NCBI GenBank assembly: GCA_052169645.1
Contig: JBQNCA010000004.1
Location: 38,196 to 102,195 of the forward strand
Direction: 5' to 3'
Length of the DNA stretch: 64,000 nucleotides
Source of the DNA: JAIKWW01 sp052169645
Lineage (GTDB): Bacteria > Bacillota > Clostridia > Peptostreptococcales > Anaerovoracaceae
Part shown: positions 37,701 through 46,227 of the stretch, piece after piece
How positions within the stretch are numbered: position 1 is the stretch's first letter
Layout of the letters: every line of letters starts with the position of its first letter
The notes under the pieces: generated by a model
Database searches by the model: none
Told to the model about the DNA's origin: nothing
What the model saw: only the letters and a program-made list of their open reading frames with translations
Made by a program: the position numbers and the translations under genes

Positions 37701-38251
37701 GCATTTTCTTCGGGCAAGCCCTGATCCTGAATTTCAAGAAAAAAATTATCCTTACCGAAAATATCCTGATATTCAAGAGCTGTCCTTCTTGCCGCTTCAT
37801 AGTCATTTCTCAAAAGAGCCTGCTGAACTTTGCCGGCGAGGCAGGCGCTTGTAGCTATTATTCCCTTTGAATATTGTCGCAGGAGATCATTGTCAGTCCT
37901 CGGCTTATAGTAAAATCCCTCCGTATAAGCTCGGGAGACAATTTTTACAAGATTTCTGTACCCCTCGTTTGTCTCCGCAAGCAAAATAAGATGTCCGTTA
38001 TTTCTGTCCGACTCGGAATCTTTGTCAAACCGTGTGCGAGCCGCAGTATAAACCTCACAGCCTATCACGGGATGTATGCCTTCAGCAAGAGCCGCCTCAT
38101 AAAAATCCACAACCCCGAACATAACTCCATGATCCGTAATGGCAAGGGATTTCATGCCGAGCTCGGCGGCACGCTTTACCAAAGGTTTAATACGTGCCGC
38201 TCCGTCAAGCAGACTGTATTCGGTATGTACATGTAAATGAGTAAAACTCAT
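34733..38251 (-). CDS. dnaE: DNA polymerase III alpha subunit, DnaE type
   Basis: The replicative polymerase subunit, 1172 residues. The N-terminal PHP domain begins FTHLHVHTEYSLLDGAARI. The polymerase palm motif VGPGRGSAAGSVVAY precedes MPDIDIDFCYERR (394-406), which carries the catalytic aspartates. A helix-hairpin-helix region and an OB-fold (VIMAGMIISKRTMITKKNTM, about 990) end the protein. In Bacillota, DnaE works with PolC, which is not in the window. Its start overlaps the DUF5662 stop by four bases (ATGA), so both are translated together. Confidence 0.95.
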   Translation of the reverse strand: MSFTHLHVHTEYSLLDGAARIKPLVKRAAELGMKSLAITDHGVMFGVVDFYEAALAEGIHPVIGCEVYTAARTRFDKDSESDRNNGHLILLAETNEGYRNLVKIVSRAYTEGFYYKPRTDNDLLRQYSKGIIATSACLAGKVQQALLRNDYEAARRTALEYQDIFGKDNFFLEIQDQGLPEENAIRADLIKLSEETGIGLVATNDVHYINQEDAEFHDALLCVQTGSYVADENRMRFPNDQFYLKSEKEMLRLFRDIPQALENTDRIAMRCKVDFDFETRHLPKYDVPEGYESAGYLRKLCNDGYKARYGEGSNELRERLEYELSTIEQMGFVDYFLVVWDFINYAKSNGIAVGPGRGSAAGSVVAYCLHITDVDPIKYNLIFERFLNPERISMPDIDIDFCYERRGEVIDYVVEKYGNDKVSQIITFGTMKAKAAIRDIGRVLQLGYNEVDNIAKMIPFSLDMTIDKALSLNPELRAAYENNVNIRKLIDLSKSIEGMPRHASTHAAGIVIAKNPIDDYVPLYLTDKGVSAQFNMTTVERLGLLKMDFLGLRNLTVIRDTLDSIEKIHGIRVDFSNMEFDDSEVYKMIADGDTLGVFQLESGGMTQFMKNLAPDTFEDIIAGIALYRPGPMDSIPDYIANKKDTSRIKYADPGLEHILSVTYGCLIYQEQVMQIVRDLAGYSYGRSDLVRRAMSKKKAEAMQKEEQFFVFGRPSDDEGEAVPGCINNGVSEEAAREIFHTMVKFASYAFNKSHATAYAVLAYETAWLKKHYRAEFMAALMTSVMGDARQVSRYINNCREHGIQVLPPDIYLSGKKFTVHNGAVRFGLLGIKSVGSAAIDEIIRVREDIGIPDAFEDFINILNLSKVNKKSMEALIMSGAFDRLEENRALLMAVFEPMMQSAQNRNRSNVAGQMSLFSDFSDSFNNAAGEAQVRIELPKVKPFEKSDLLSGEKEVLGVYVSGHPLDDYRDKISEIVTCTAEMLARLKTSEDNISDMSEYHEASGNLADGTNVIMAGMIISKRTMITKKNTMMAFVELEDLYGVTEVIIFPKTFEKIHSMPDEDNIVVIRGRIQLRAEDEPKLIASDIKGIDEYKTPLENMDLRITVPKECDIPELEILTRIKKLLYRYPGDRQVFIKMENTGKRYKADVRVKPCDALYNELRILTGRQHSFN

Positions 38252-38943
38252 AGATTTTTCTCCATATCGGTATTTGCTTTAAAAAGTGCCATAGCCTGCT
38301 CCTCTTTGAGCATATAGGCTTCTCTCGGTCCGTCCTCACGATTGGGATCTATCCCGAACGCTTCATCAAATTTTCCCAAGGTTTCATATTCAACCCAGTC
38401 TTCGGGAATCCTCTCATTTTTAAGATAATGATATCTTATATAATGCAACGTCTCCGCTTCATCTTTTTCTGCAAGAAGCGTCAGCAGATATGAAATTTCC
38501 CGTCTGACTCTGCTGTGCATCATAAATTTGCCCATTGCTCTGTAGTAAAATCTTGCGGGGCTTTCCTTGGTGTATTTATCTTTTTGATAAGTTTTACACG
38601 CAGCAACCCTGTCGCAGAACATCTCTGCGACAAAACGTCTGGGCATGGGCATTCCCTTTACATATCCCGGTCGATTTTCATCATAATCCATCCAATATTC
38701 ATAATGGTGACGATTTCTGCCTTTATGATGCAGCCATGACAGGGAATATCCGTTCACCTCACGCTCATAATTATTCGGGCTTCTGTTTCCCTGATAATAT
38801 TTTGCCCCTCTCCAAAACTCCGTAAAAGAATATTTCGACAGGTCATGCGTCAAACCCTGTCGATACAGACCTATCTTAAAACACAGCATCATCACGGTAT
38901 GCCTGTGCTTGGTAACGGTCACAAAATGTGCTATCGGATGCAT
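38248..38943 (-). CDS. DUF5662 family protein, coupled to dnaE
   Basis: The 231-residue protein matches the DUF5662 pattern: HFVTVTKHRHTVMMLCFKIGLYRQGLTHDLSKYS (HxHxVM, then DLSKYS), YYQGNRSPNNYEREVNGYS, WLHHKGRNRHHYEYW and RFVAEMFCDRVAA. The many conserved His and Asp residues suggest a metal-dependent hydrolase (HD-like), but no activity is known. It overlaps dnaE by four bases, ahead of it in the transcript. No nuclease or replication role has been shown for the family; the link is only positional. Confidence 0.75.
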   Translation of the reverse strand: MHPIAHFVTVTKHRHTVMMLCFKIGLYRQGLTHDLSKYSFTEFWRGAKYYQGNRSPNNYEREVNGYSLSWLHHKGRNRHHYEYWMDYDENRPGYVKGMPMPRRFVAEMFCDRVAACKTYQKDKYTKESPARFYYRAMGKFMMHSRVRREISYLLTLLAEKDEAETLHYIRYHYLKNERIPEDWVEYETLGKFDEAFGIDPNREDGPREAYMLKEEQAMALFKANTDMEKNL

Positions 38944-39055
38944 GGAATTTAACCTCGCAAATCTTTCTTAACGGTAAGCTTATTTTTATGCGCTGCTTTT
39001 AATTTCAACCTCAATTGAATTTATTTCTGATTTCATTATTTAAGTTTTATAATAT

Positions 39056-39086
39056 CACAAAAAAGGCTACATTTTATAGTAGCCTT
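39056..39086 (-). terminator. intrinsic terminator after mfd
   Basis: On the minus strand: AAGGCTAC, an 8-base loop, GTAGCCTT, then TTTT and TGTG (plus positions 39063-39070 and 39079-39086). This is a canonical rho-independent terminator 95 bases after the mfd stop. Confidence 0.85.
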
Positions 39087-39180
39087 CATAAATTACAATA
39101 TTTATTTGTAAATCAGTATCATTATCTTTTGCCGATTCATCCCATTCAGCTTTACAAATTACGATAATAATTTGCGAACA

Positions 39181-42100
39181 TCATCCTTTACAAATATCCA
39201 GAAACTCGATTATTCCGTTCAACAATTCAATTCCCTTTTGAGCCGGAATCTTCATAAACGGTCTGCTGCTCAGGTTTATAAGAATATTCATACCGTACCT
39301 GTCCGACAATGCAGCCATTATTTCAGGCTTCATAACTTCACCTTCGGGTAAAAATTCAAAAACAACCTTACCGGCATCAAGATAAACACGTCGTATTCCC
39401 ACTCTCCTGCAGGCTGACTGAATCAAAGCCACCTTCATAAGAGTCGTTGTTTCCTCGGGAACATCCCCGAATCTATCAAGCAGTTCATCCGTGACGTCCG
39501 ATATATCTTCGGCATTGTCGATTTCGGCTATGCGCTTGTACATATCGAGCTTCATTCCCTCATCACTGATATAATCGGAAGAGATATATGCATCCACCTT
39601 CAATTCGAGCAATACCTCAAGTTCATTATCCTCGACTTTTTCTCCGCCGAGTCTGCGAACCGCATCATCTATCAACTTGCAGTAAAGCTCATAGCCTATC
39701 ATCATCATATGCCCCGACTGAGCTGTACCGAGCAGATTACCCGCTCCTCTGATTTCCAAATCCTTCATGGCAATACGGAAACCCGAGCCGAATTCGGTAA
39801 ATTCTCTTATAGCTCGCAGACGCTTTTCAGCCATTTCCGATATAACTTTGTCTTTTTTATACATAAGATATGCATATGCAGCTCTGTTTGAACGCCCCAC
39901 TCTGCCTCTGAGCTGATAAAGCTGAGCCAGTCCGTAATTATCCGCATCCAGCACTATAAGAGTATTTGCATTTGGAATATCTATGCCCGATTCTATTATA
40001 GTGGTTGCTACAAGCACATCGTACTCATGCTCCATAAAATCGTTCATTATATCTTCGAGGCGCAGCTCGCTCATCTGTCCGTGCGCCACAGCGATACGGG
40101 CTTCGGGTACAAGCTGTCTCAAACCCTCTGCGATCCGATTTATACCCTTGACCCTGTTAAATATTACAAAAGCCTGTCCGCCTCTGTCCATTTCACGCAT
40201 CAGCATTTCACGCACCAGCATATCATCCTGTTCCATTACATAGGTCTGAACAGGATAACGCTCTTCGGGAGGTTCTTCCAAGGTGCTCATACTGCGAATA
40301 CCGGACAGCGACATATGCAGAGTTCTCGGAATAGGCGTCGCAGTCAAAGTAAGGACATCTACATTTTTCTTAAGAAACTTTATTGCTTCCTTGTGCTGTA
40401 CACCGAAACGCTGTTCTTCATCTATTACAAGCAGTCCCAAATCTTTAAACTTCACATCGTCGGATAACAGCCTGTGAGTTCCTATAAGCACGTCCACATT
40501 GCCCTCCGCAAGCTTTTTAACGGTTGATTTCTGTGCCGCATCGCTTCTGAAACGTGAGAGCATATCTATATTACATGGAAAACGTTCAAAGCGTTCCAAA
40601 AATGTATGGTAATGCTGATTTGCCAAAATAGTTGTAGGCACAAGCACGGCAGCCTGTTTACCGTCCATGATGCATTTAAATATTGCACGAGCCGCCACTT
40701 CCGTCTTTCCGAAGCCTACATCGCCGCAAAGAAGTCTGTCCATAGGCCATGGAGTTTCCATATCTCTCTTTATTTCTTCTATGCATCTGAGCTGATTGTC
40801 CGTCTCCTGATAAGGAAAAAGCTCTTCAAATTCATGCTGCCACACCGTATCCGCTCCGAAACCGTATCCCTTTTCAAGCTTTCTCTCAGCTGTAAGCTTC
40901 ACAAGTTCCTCAGCCATTTCTTCTATCGCCGCCTTTGCTCTCGCCTTTGTCTTTCGCCAATCCTCCCCGCTGAGCTTATTTACCTTGGGCGAAGTTCCTC
41001 CTGAGCCTATGTATGACTGTATCAAATCCATCTGCTCTACAGGTACATAAAGCACATCATCTCCGGCATATCGGATTTTCATATAATCTCGGCGTATTCC
41101 CTCGACAACCAACGGCTCTATTCCTACAAATTTTCCTATTCCATGATTTTCATGAACCACATAATCACCGGTTTTCAGATCCGTAAATGATTTTATCTGC
41201 CTTCCCTTGGAAGATTTTTTGCGGCGTTTTTTCTTGGTTGAACGGAAAATGTCATTATCTGAAATCCATGCGATTTTATCATCGGTAATATACAAACCGG
41301 AAGGTAATATTCCTTCAACATAATCCACATTTCCCGTGATTTCCGTCCTGAATGCGAAATCGCTAAGATTGGAAAGTCTCTCCGATGTGGAGCATGCTAC
41401 ATGAACCTCATAGTGCTCTTTCAGGAGACGCTTCAATTCATTTCCGTAATAATCCATCCTGCCGTTGCATACCATAGCATCCATAAAACTGAGTTCTACG
41501 ATTGCCTTTTGCGACTCGATAAATTTAAGCTGCTTTTTAAACGGCATGGTTACAACGCTGTTTCTTTTGATTAATGCATTTGCAATGTCTTCCATATTTG
41601 CAAAGCTTTCAACAATCTTTGATACTTCCGATTCCTTTGAGGTTGCCGTCGAACTCCATTCCTTATCCGATAAATTTCGCTGTTCGCAGATTCTGTCCCA
41701 ATCATCGGCAAACACCGTCACATCATCAGAAAAATAATCCCACATATATTCAGCTTCATTCAATTTTTCAGGCGCACGCATCAATGCGGGTGTTACGGTT
41801 ATTTCCTGCAGCTGTCGTATAGAACGCTGAGTCATAGGATCAAAGGATTTTAAAGAATCAACCTCAGTATCGAACAAATCTATCCTATACGGATCCTCAC
41901 TGTCAGGCGGGTAAACATCTATAATCCCGCCTCTCACGCTGAACTGCCCGTGAAGCTCCGCCATTTCACTGCGCTCATAACCGATATCAACAAGCCTTTT
42001 GAGAAAATATTTTACATCTATATTATCTCCTGTATGAATATAAATTTCTTCTTCATTAAATTCTTTAGAACTGATCATCGCCTTGGCGACAGCCATGACA

Positions 42101-42441
42101 GGAGCAATATATATACCCGGTTCATCGTTAACAATTTTGCTCAATGCTGAAATTCGCCTGAAACTCAACGCTCGACTCCTTGCATCAAAGGAGAACAAGT
42201 TCCTCTCTTCATCGGGAAAAATATTTATATATATTTCACCCGCATAAAAGCTCAAATATTCTTCGAGTCGAACAGCTCGCTCATAAGAAGAAGTTATTAT
42301 CAACATCTGTCCTTTAAACTCGTCTATAAGCTTGGATGCAAGGTAAGCCGATTGACCTCCCGATACTCCCGACGCATATATAACTCCTTTTTCCGGAGCA
42401 GCAGCCTCGGCAAGCACTCGATTTACAGCTGAATCACTCAT
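39181..42441 (-). CDS. mfd: transcription-repair coupling factor
   Basis: Mfd removes RNA polymerase stalled at DNA lesions and recruits UvrA. The 1086-residue protein has the UvrB-like N-terminal module (SGVSGGQSAYLASKLIDEF), the RNA polymerase-interacting CarD-type domain (GDYVVHENHGIGKFVGIEPL, about 430), a SF2 translocase with Walker A LLCGDVGFGKTEVAARA and VIDEEQRFG, and the C-terminal TRCF domain. The ATG at 42441 overlaps the pth stop in ATGAGTGA, with GGAG seven bases before it; the longer open frame to 42474 lies within pth. Confidence 0.95.
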   Translation of the reverse strand: MSDSAVNRVLAEAAAPEKGVIYASGVSGGQSAYLASKLIDEFKGQMLIITSSYERAVRLEEYLSFYAGEIYINIFPDEERNLFSFDARSRALSFRRISALSKIVNDEPGIYIAPVMAVAKAMISSKEFNEEEIYIHTGDNIDVKYFLKRLVDIGYERSEMAELHGQFSVRGGIIDVYPPDSEDPYRIDLFDTEVDSLKSFDPMTQRSIRQLQEITVTPALMRAPEKLNEAEYMWDYFSDDVTVFADDWDRICEQRNLSDKEWSSTATSKESEVSKIVESFANMEDIANALIKRNSVVTMPFKKQLKFIESQKAIVELSFMDAMVCNGRMDYYGNELKRLLKEHYEVHVACSTSERLSNLSDFAFRTEITGNVDYVEGILPSGLYITDDKIAWISDNDIFRSTKKKRRKKSSKGRQIKSFTDLKTGDYVVHENHGIGKFVGIEPLVVEGIRRDYMKIRYAGDDVLYVPVEQMDLIQSYIGSGGTSPKVNKLSGEDWRKTKARAKAAIEEMAEELVKLTAERKLEKGYGFGADTVWQHEFEELFPYQETDNQLRCIEEIKRDMETPWPMDRLLCGDVGFGKTEVAARAIFKCIMDGKQAAVLVPTTILANQHYHTFLERFERFPCNIDMLSRFRSDAAQKSTVKKLAEGNVDVLIGTHRLLSDDVKFKDLGLLVIDEEQRFGVQHKEAIKFLKKNVDVLTLTATPIPRTLHMSLSGIRSMSTLEEPPEERYPVQTYVMEQDDMLVREMLMREMDRGGQAFVIFNRVKGINRIAEGLRQLVPEARIAVAHGQMSELRLEDIMNDFMEHEYDVLVATTIIESGIDIPNANTLIVLDADNYGLAQLYQLRGRVGRSNRAAYAYLMYKKDKVISEMAEKRLRAIREFTEFGSGFRIAMKDLEIRGAGNLLGTAQSGHMMMIGYELYCKLIDDAVRRLGGEKVEDNELEVLLELKVDAYISSDYISDEGMKLDMYKRIAEIDNAEDISDVTDELLDRFGDVPEETTTLMKVALIQSACRRVGIRRVYLDAGKVVFEFLPEGEVMKPEIMAALSDRYGMNILINLSSRPFMKIPAQKGIELLNGIIEFLDICKG

Positions 42442-43072
42442 AGCTTTTCTCCGTATTATTTTCTGCAATTTCAAGCTCTTCAGATTCGGGCTTTTCTTTT
42501 TTCTTTTTTTCCTTCTTTGTGTTAAATTTATTCATAGCGGCATTTATACCCTCATCTATCCAACATTCTACAGCATCCGCAGCCTTTTCCACCGCAGTTT
42601 CCACAGTGTTTATGTCTTCCTTGCGGAAGCCGCTTATTACATAGTTGGCGAGATTGCCTTTGCGCTCTCCTCCTATGCCTACTCTGACCCTCGGGAAACC
42701 GTCCTCCTGAATATCATAAATTATGGATTTCATCCCGTTATGAGTACCTGCACTGCCCTTTGCTCTCAGGCGCAATGTCCCTATGGGAATGTCCAAATCG
42801 TCATATATCACAATCAGATTTTCCGGTTCCAACTTATAATATTGCATAACTTCCCGCACACACTGACCGCTGAGATTCATATAAGTCTGAGGCTTTACAA
42901 GCATGAGCTTCTGCCCCTTGACGAAGCCTTCTCCTGTCAGAGCCTTGTGCTTAATCTGCTTTATACTGATTCCAAGCCTTTCCGAAAGTCTGTCCAACGT
43001 AAGAAAACCTATATTATGCTTTGTATTTTCATATTCCTTGCCGGGATTTCCCAGTCCTACTATTACCTTCAT
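42434..43072 (-). CDS. pth: peptidyl-tRNA hydrolase
   Basis: Pth frees tRNA from peptidyl-tRNA dropped by ribosomes. The 212-residue product starts MKVIVGLGNPGKEYENTKHNIGF, with the catalytic His in TKHNIGF, followed by VKPQTYMNLSG and YDDLDIPIGTLRLRAKGSAG. A Lys/Glu-rich tail of about 25 residues (after FNTKKEKKK) is an extension beyond the usual 185-190 residues. GGAG lies six bases before ATG 43072. It overlaps mfd by eight bases. Confidence 0.94.
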   Translation of the reverse strand: MKVIVGLGNPGKEYENTKHNIGFLTLDRLSERLGISIKQIKHKALTGEGFVKGQKLMLVKPQTYMNLSGQCVREVMQYYKLEPENLIVIYDDLDIPIGTLRLRAKGSAGTHNGMKSIIYDIQEDGFPRVRVGIGGERKGNLANYVISGFRKEDINTVETAVEKAADAVECWIDEGINAAMNKFNTKKEKKKKEKPESEELEIAENNTEKSYE

Positions 43073-43100
43073 ATTTTGCTCCGTTTTAAAAATCCTGCGA

Positions 43101-43139
43101 CAAAAGACCGCCTCAAGCATATGCTTCATCAGGCGGTCT
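43101..43139 (-). terminator. terminator or attenuator between prs and pth
   Basis: A perfect 9-base stem (43105-43113 with 43131-43139) whose loop holds a second palindrome, AAGCATATGCTT. On the minus strand the 3' arm runs into TTTTGTC. It is 54 bases after the prs stop and 33 before the pth start, so it ends the prs transcript or attenuates read-through into pth-mfd. Confidence 0.7.
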
Positions 43140-43192
43140 CAGTGATTGCACATATTTATATTTTCTATGAAACAGAGTATCTTGACAGCCGA

Positions 43193-44158
43193 TTACTCAA
43201 ATATGCTGCTTATAGATTCATTCATAAATACTCTATGCATAGCCTCCGCAAACAAAGGTGCAACAGAAATCGTTTTTATCTTATCAAGATGCTTCTCAGG
43301 TCCGAGCGGAATAGTGTTCAGCAGAACCATTTTTTTAATTTCGGATTCCTTTATACGTTCTATAGCTTTTCCTGATAAAACAGCATGTGTAGCACAGGCG
43401 TACACATCAACGGCACCGAGATTTTTCAAAGCCTTGGCTGCATTTGTAATAGTCCCGGCAGTATCTATCATATCATCTATCAATATACAGGTCTTACCTT
43501 TTATATCACCTATTATATTCATAATTTCAGAAACGTTGGGTTTAGGTCTGCGCTTGTCAACTATTGCAATCGGACATTCAAGCAGATTTGAAAAGGATCT
43601 GGCTCTTGTTACACTTCCGAGATCCGGCGATACAACAACCAAATTCTTATCGATTATGCCTTCCTTTATCTTTTCCTTGAAATGTCTTGCGAGAAGAGGC
43701 ATTCCCACGAGATGATCAACCGGAAGATCAAAATATCCTTGAATCTGAGAAGCGTGAAGATCCATGGTAATAACTCTGTCTACGCCCGCTACACTGAGTA
43801 AATCCGCAGTCAGCTTGGAAGTAATAGGGTCTCTCGCCTTTGCCTTTCTGTCCTGACGTGCATAGCCGTAATAAGGTATAACAGCATTGATTCTCGATGC
43901 CGATGCTCTCTTTACGGCGTCTATCATGATTAGAAGCTCCATGAGATTGTCATTTGTAGGATTGCAGGTCGACTGGATGATATATACATCCGTTCCCCTT
44001 ACACTCTCCCATAGGCTGACAGATATTTCACCATCGCTGAACTTGCTTACTGTTGACTTCCCGAGCGGTTTTCCCATAATCTCGGCAATTTCCTTCGCAA
44101 GCTCAAGATTTGAATTGCCTGCAAAAATTTTAAACTCGCTGAATAATCCGTTTTTCAT
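43193..44158 (-). CDS. prs: ribose-phosphate pyrophosphokinase
   Basis: Prs makes PRPP, which feeds PyrE and purine, His and NAD synthesis. The 321-residue class I enzyme has the N-terminal signature FAGNSNLELAKEIAEIMGKP, SKFSDGEISV, the PRPP-signature VVVSPDLGSVTRARSFS and the 5'-phosphate loop CILIDDMIDTAGTITNAA. GGAGGG precedes the ATG. It follows glmU by 69 bases, an order (glmU-prs-pth-mfd) common in Bacillota. Confidence 0.95.
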   Translation of the reverse strand: MKNGLFSEFKIFAGNSNLELAKEIAEIMGKPLGKSTVSKFSDGEISVSLWESVRGTDVYIIQSTCNPTNDNLMELLIMIDAVKRASASRINAVIPYYGYARQDRKAKARDPITSKLTADLLSVAGVDRVITMDLHASQIQGYFDLPVDHLVGMPLLARHFKEKIKEGIIDKNLVVVSPDLGSVTRARSFSNLLECPIAIVDKRRPKPNVSEIMNIIGDIKGKTCILIDDMIDTAGTITNAAKALKNLGAVDVYACATHAVLSGKAIERIKESEIKKMVLLNTIPLGPEKHLDKIKTISVAPLFAEAMHRVFMNESISSIFE

Positions 44159-44227
44159 TTTTCCCTCCTATGGATAATGAATATTGATTTCAGTTTTGCT
44201 GCTTATATAACATGTATCTTATAGCTT

Positions 44228-45610
44228 TTATTTTTCTTTTCTGCTCAAACCCTTGCGTTTTACCCAACCCTGAATCTGAGACTCCTTTGCTCTGCCTACG
44301 CACAATGCTCCCGCTTCGACATCAACGGTAACTGTAGTTCCCGCCGCTATATAAGCGTCCTCCGCTACATGAACCGGTGCCACGAGATTTGAATTGCTTC
44401 CTATAAAAACATTATCTTCAACCTCAGTTCTGTGCTTATTCTTCCCGTCATAATTTGCAAATATAACGCCGCAGCCTATATTTACATTTCTGCCGATATC
44501 GGCATCGCCTACATATGCAAGATGAGCTGCCTTTGAGCCGTCACCGAGAACTGAGTTCTTAAGTTCGACAAAATCGCCGACTTTACAACCGTCACCAACA
44601 CTGCTGCCCGGTCTCAGATATGAAAAAGGTCCTATGTGAGTGTCATTTCCTATACTGCTGTCTAAAATCACAGACTTTAATATTTCCGTGCCGTCACCTA
44701 CAATGCTGTTTTCAATCACGGTATCTCCGCCTATGATGCAATTGCTGCCTATAACGGTGTTTCCTCTAAGCTCCACTCCGGGTCTCAATTCCGTATCATT
44801 AGAAATCTTAACATTTTCTTCTATATACACCGAATCCGGATCTGTTACAGTTACCCCTTCGAGCATATGCTTATCTACAATACGCCTGCGCATTACAGCC
44901 GTTGCTCGGGACAGCTGAAGTCTGTCGTTTACACCGGTTATCTCATCCCTATCCGATGTAATAAATGCTCCTGCCCCTCTGCCTTCATTAACCGCAATCG
45001 CCGTTAAATCTGTAATGTAGTATTCCTTTTGGGCATTGTCACAACTCAGCTTTGTAATATTTTTTCTGAGAAAATCCGCATCAAATATATACATGCCCGA
45101 ATTTATTTCACAAATCGCACGTTCAATCTCATTTGCATCTTTTTGTTCAACTATACGCTCAAGATTACCGTTTTCACTTCGCACTATCCTGCCGTATCCG
45201 AAAGGTTCGGAAACCATAGCTGTCAAAACAGTCATATCATTGCCGGCCTCGGAATGAGCCTTTGAAAATCTGTCTATCGTAGCTGCGGTTATGAGGGGTG
45301 TATCTCCACAAAGCACAAAAACATCACCGTTTTGGGGCAGACAATCTATAGACTGCATAACTGCATGTCCCGTGCCGAGCTGCTCCGCCTGAACGGCGTA
45401 TTTTACATCTGTGTCATTAATTCCGTCCATAACCCGCTTAGCTTCGTGTCCGACGACGATGACAATATCATCAATACCTGCAAGTCTTACCTGATTGACA
45501 ACATGCTTTACCATCGGCACTCCGCAAACTTCATGCAACACCTTCGGTTTGGATGATTTCATCCGTGTACCGGCTCCTGCGGCAAGTATGACGGCTGTTT
45601 TATGATTCAT
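44228..45610 (-). CDS. glmU: bifunctional GlmU acetyltransferase/uridylyltransferase
   Basis: GlmU acetylates glucosamine-1-phosphate and then forms UDP-GlcNAc. The 460-residue protein begins TAVILAAGAGTRMKSSKPK with the uridylyltransferase signature, then GTGHAV and GEFGYGRI-like segments; from about residue 250 a left-handed beta helix shows hexapeptide repeats (VIGSNCIIGGDTVIENSIVG) and the acetyl-CoA site (HIGPFSYLRPGSSVGDG, KAAHLAYVGDADIG). The start is set by homology and the spacing of the GGAG (about 13 bases); the frame is open to 45658. Confidence 0.95.
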   Translation of the reverse strand: MNHKTAVILAAGAGTRMKSSKPKVLHEVCGVPMVKHVVNQVRLAGIDDIVIVVGHEAKRVMDGINDTDVKYAVQAEQLGTGHAVMQSIDCLPQNGDVFVLCGDTPLITAATIDRFSKAHSEAGNDMTVLTAMVSEPFGYGRIVRSENGNLERIVEQKDANEIERAICEINSGMYIFDADFLRKNITKLSCDNAQKEYYITDLTAIAVNEGRGAGAFITSDRDEITGVNDRLQLSRATAVMRRRIVDKHMLEGVTVTDPDSVYIEENVKISNDTELRPGVELRGNTVIGSNCIIGGDTVIENSIVGDGTEILKSVILDSSIGNDTHIGPFSYLRPGSSVGDGCKVGDFVELKNSVLGDGSKAAHLAYVGDADIGRNVNIGCGVIFANYDGKNKHRTEVEDNVFIGSNSNLVAPVHVAEDAYIAAGTTVTVDVEAGALCVGRAKESQIQGWVKRKGLSRKEK

Positions 45611-45740
45611 AATATTCACTTTTCTCCTTATACATCGCTGTATCAAAGAAACATTCACGTTAATTTCAAAGGTGGAATGTTACAGTTAATTATAAAGCAT
45701 GAACTGTAATATCTCAAGCCGTTAAAGGCAATCTCGTGAA

Positions 45741-46145
45741 CTATTCGAATATAACCTTGCCGTCTTCTATAGCACCGAAAATTCCGGAAACTGTAAACTG
45801 ATCTACCGTATAAAACGGCATCATACGAGTTTTTTTAGGCTCACTGTCATAATAAGACATTGCGATTACCGGAGTAGGTATAGGCTCCGCTTTTTCTTTA
45901 AGAGCATCATCCTCGGGATACAGTTCAACCAAAAATCCCTCGTTTCTTCCATTGCAGCCGTAACCTGTAATCTTCATATCAACAGGTTTACCGAACAGAG
46001 AACGATCTACAATTTCAGGTTCATTCTGAAAGGTGACGTACAGCGTGTCTACCGAATTTTCGAGCGGTGTACGATATTCTGCATTTTTGAGCTTTGCTAT
46101 ATCTTCTTCTCCGCAGATAAATGCTCCTATAAGTTCAATTGCCAT
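45741..46145 (-). CDS. conserved hypothetical protein
   Basis: A 134-residue soluble protein with no signal peptide or membrane segment. It begins MAIELIGAFICGEEDI and has an acidic, mixed alpha/beta sequence (DTLYVTFQNEPEIVDRSLFGKPVDM). I do not recognise a family. AAGGAGG lies five bases before the ATG, and a small stable hairpin (CAGCC-GCAA-GGCTG, GNRA loop) sits just ahead of the ribosome site. It follows the nucleoside phosphorylase and precedes glmU, and shares their direction. Confidence 0.55.
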   Translation of the reverse strand: MAIELIGAFICGEEDIAKLKNAEYRTPLENSVDTLYVTFQNEPEIVDRSLFGKPVDMKITGYGCNGRNEGFLVELYPEDDALKEKAEPIPTPVIAMSYYDSEPKKTRMMPFYTVDQFTVSGIFGAIEDGKVIFE

Positions 46146-46227
46146 TTATATCCTCCTTATGCGGCAGCCTTGCGGCTGATTAAAGCTTAAAATATGTTGC
46201 TTTTATTATTGTAACACGACCTCAATA

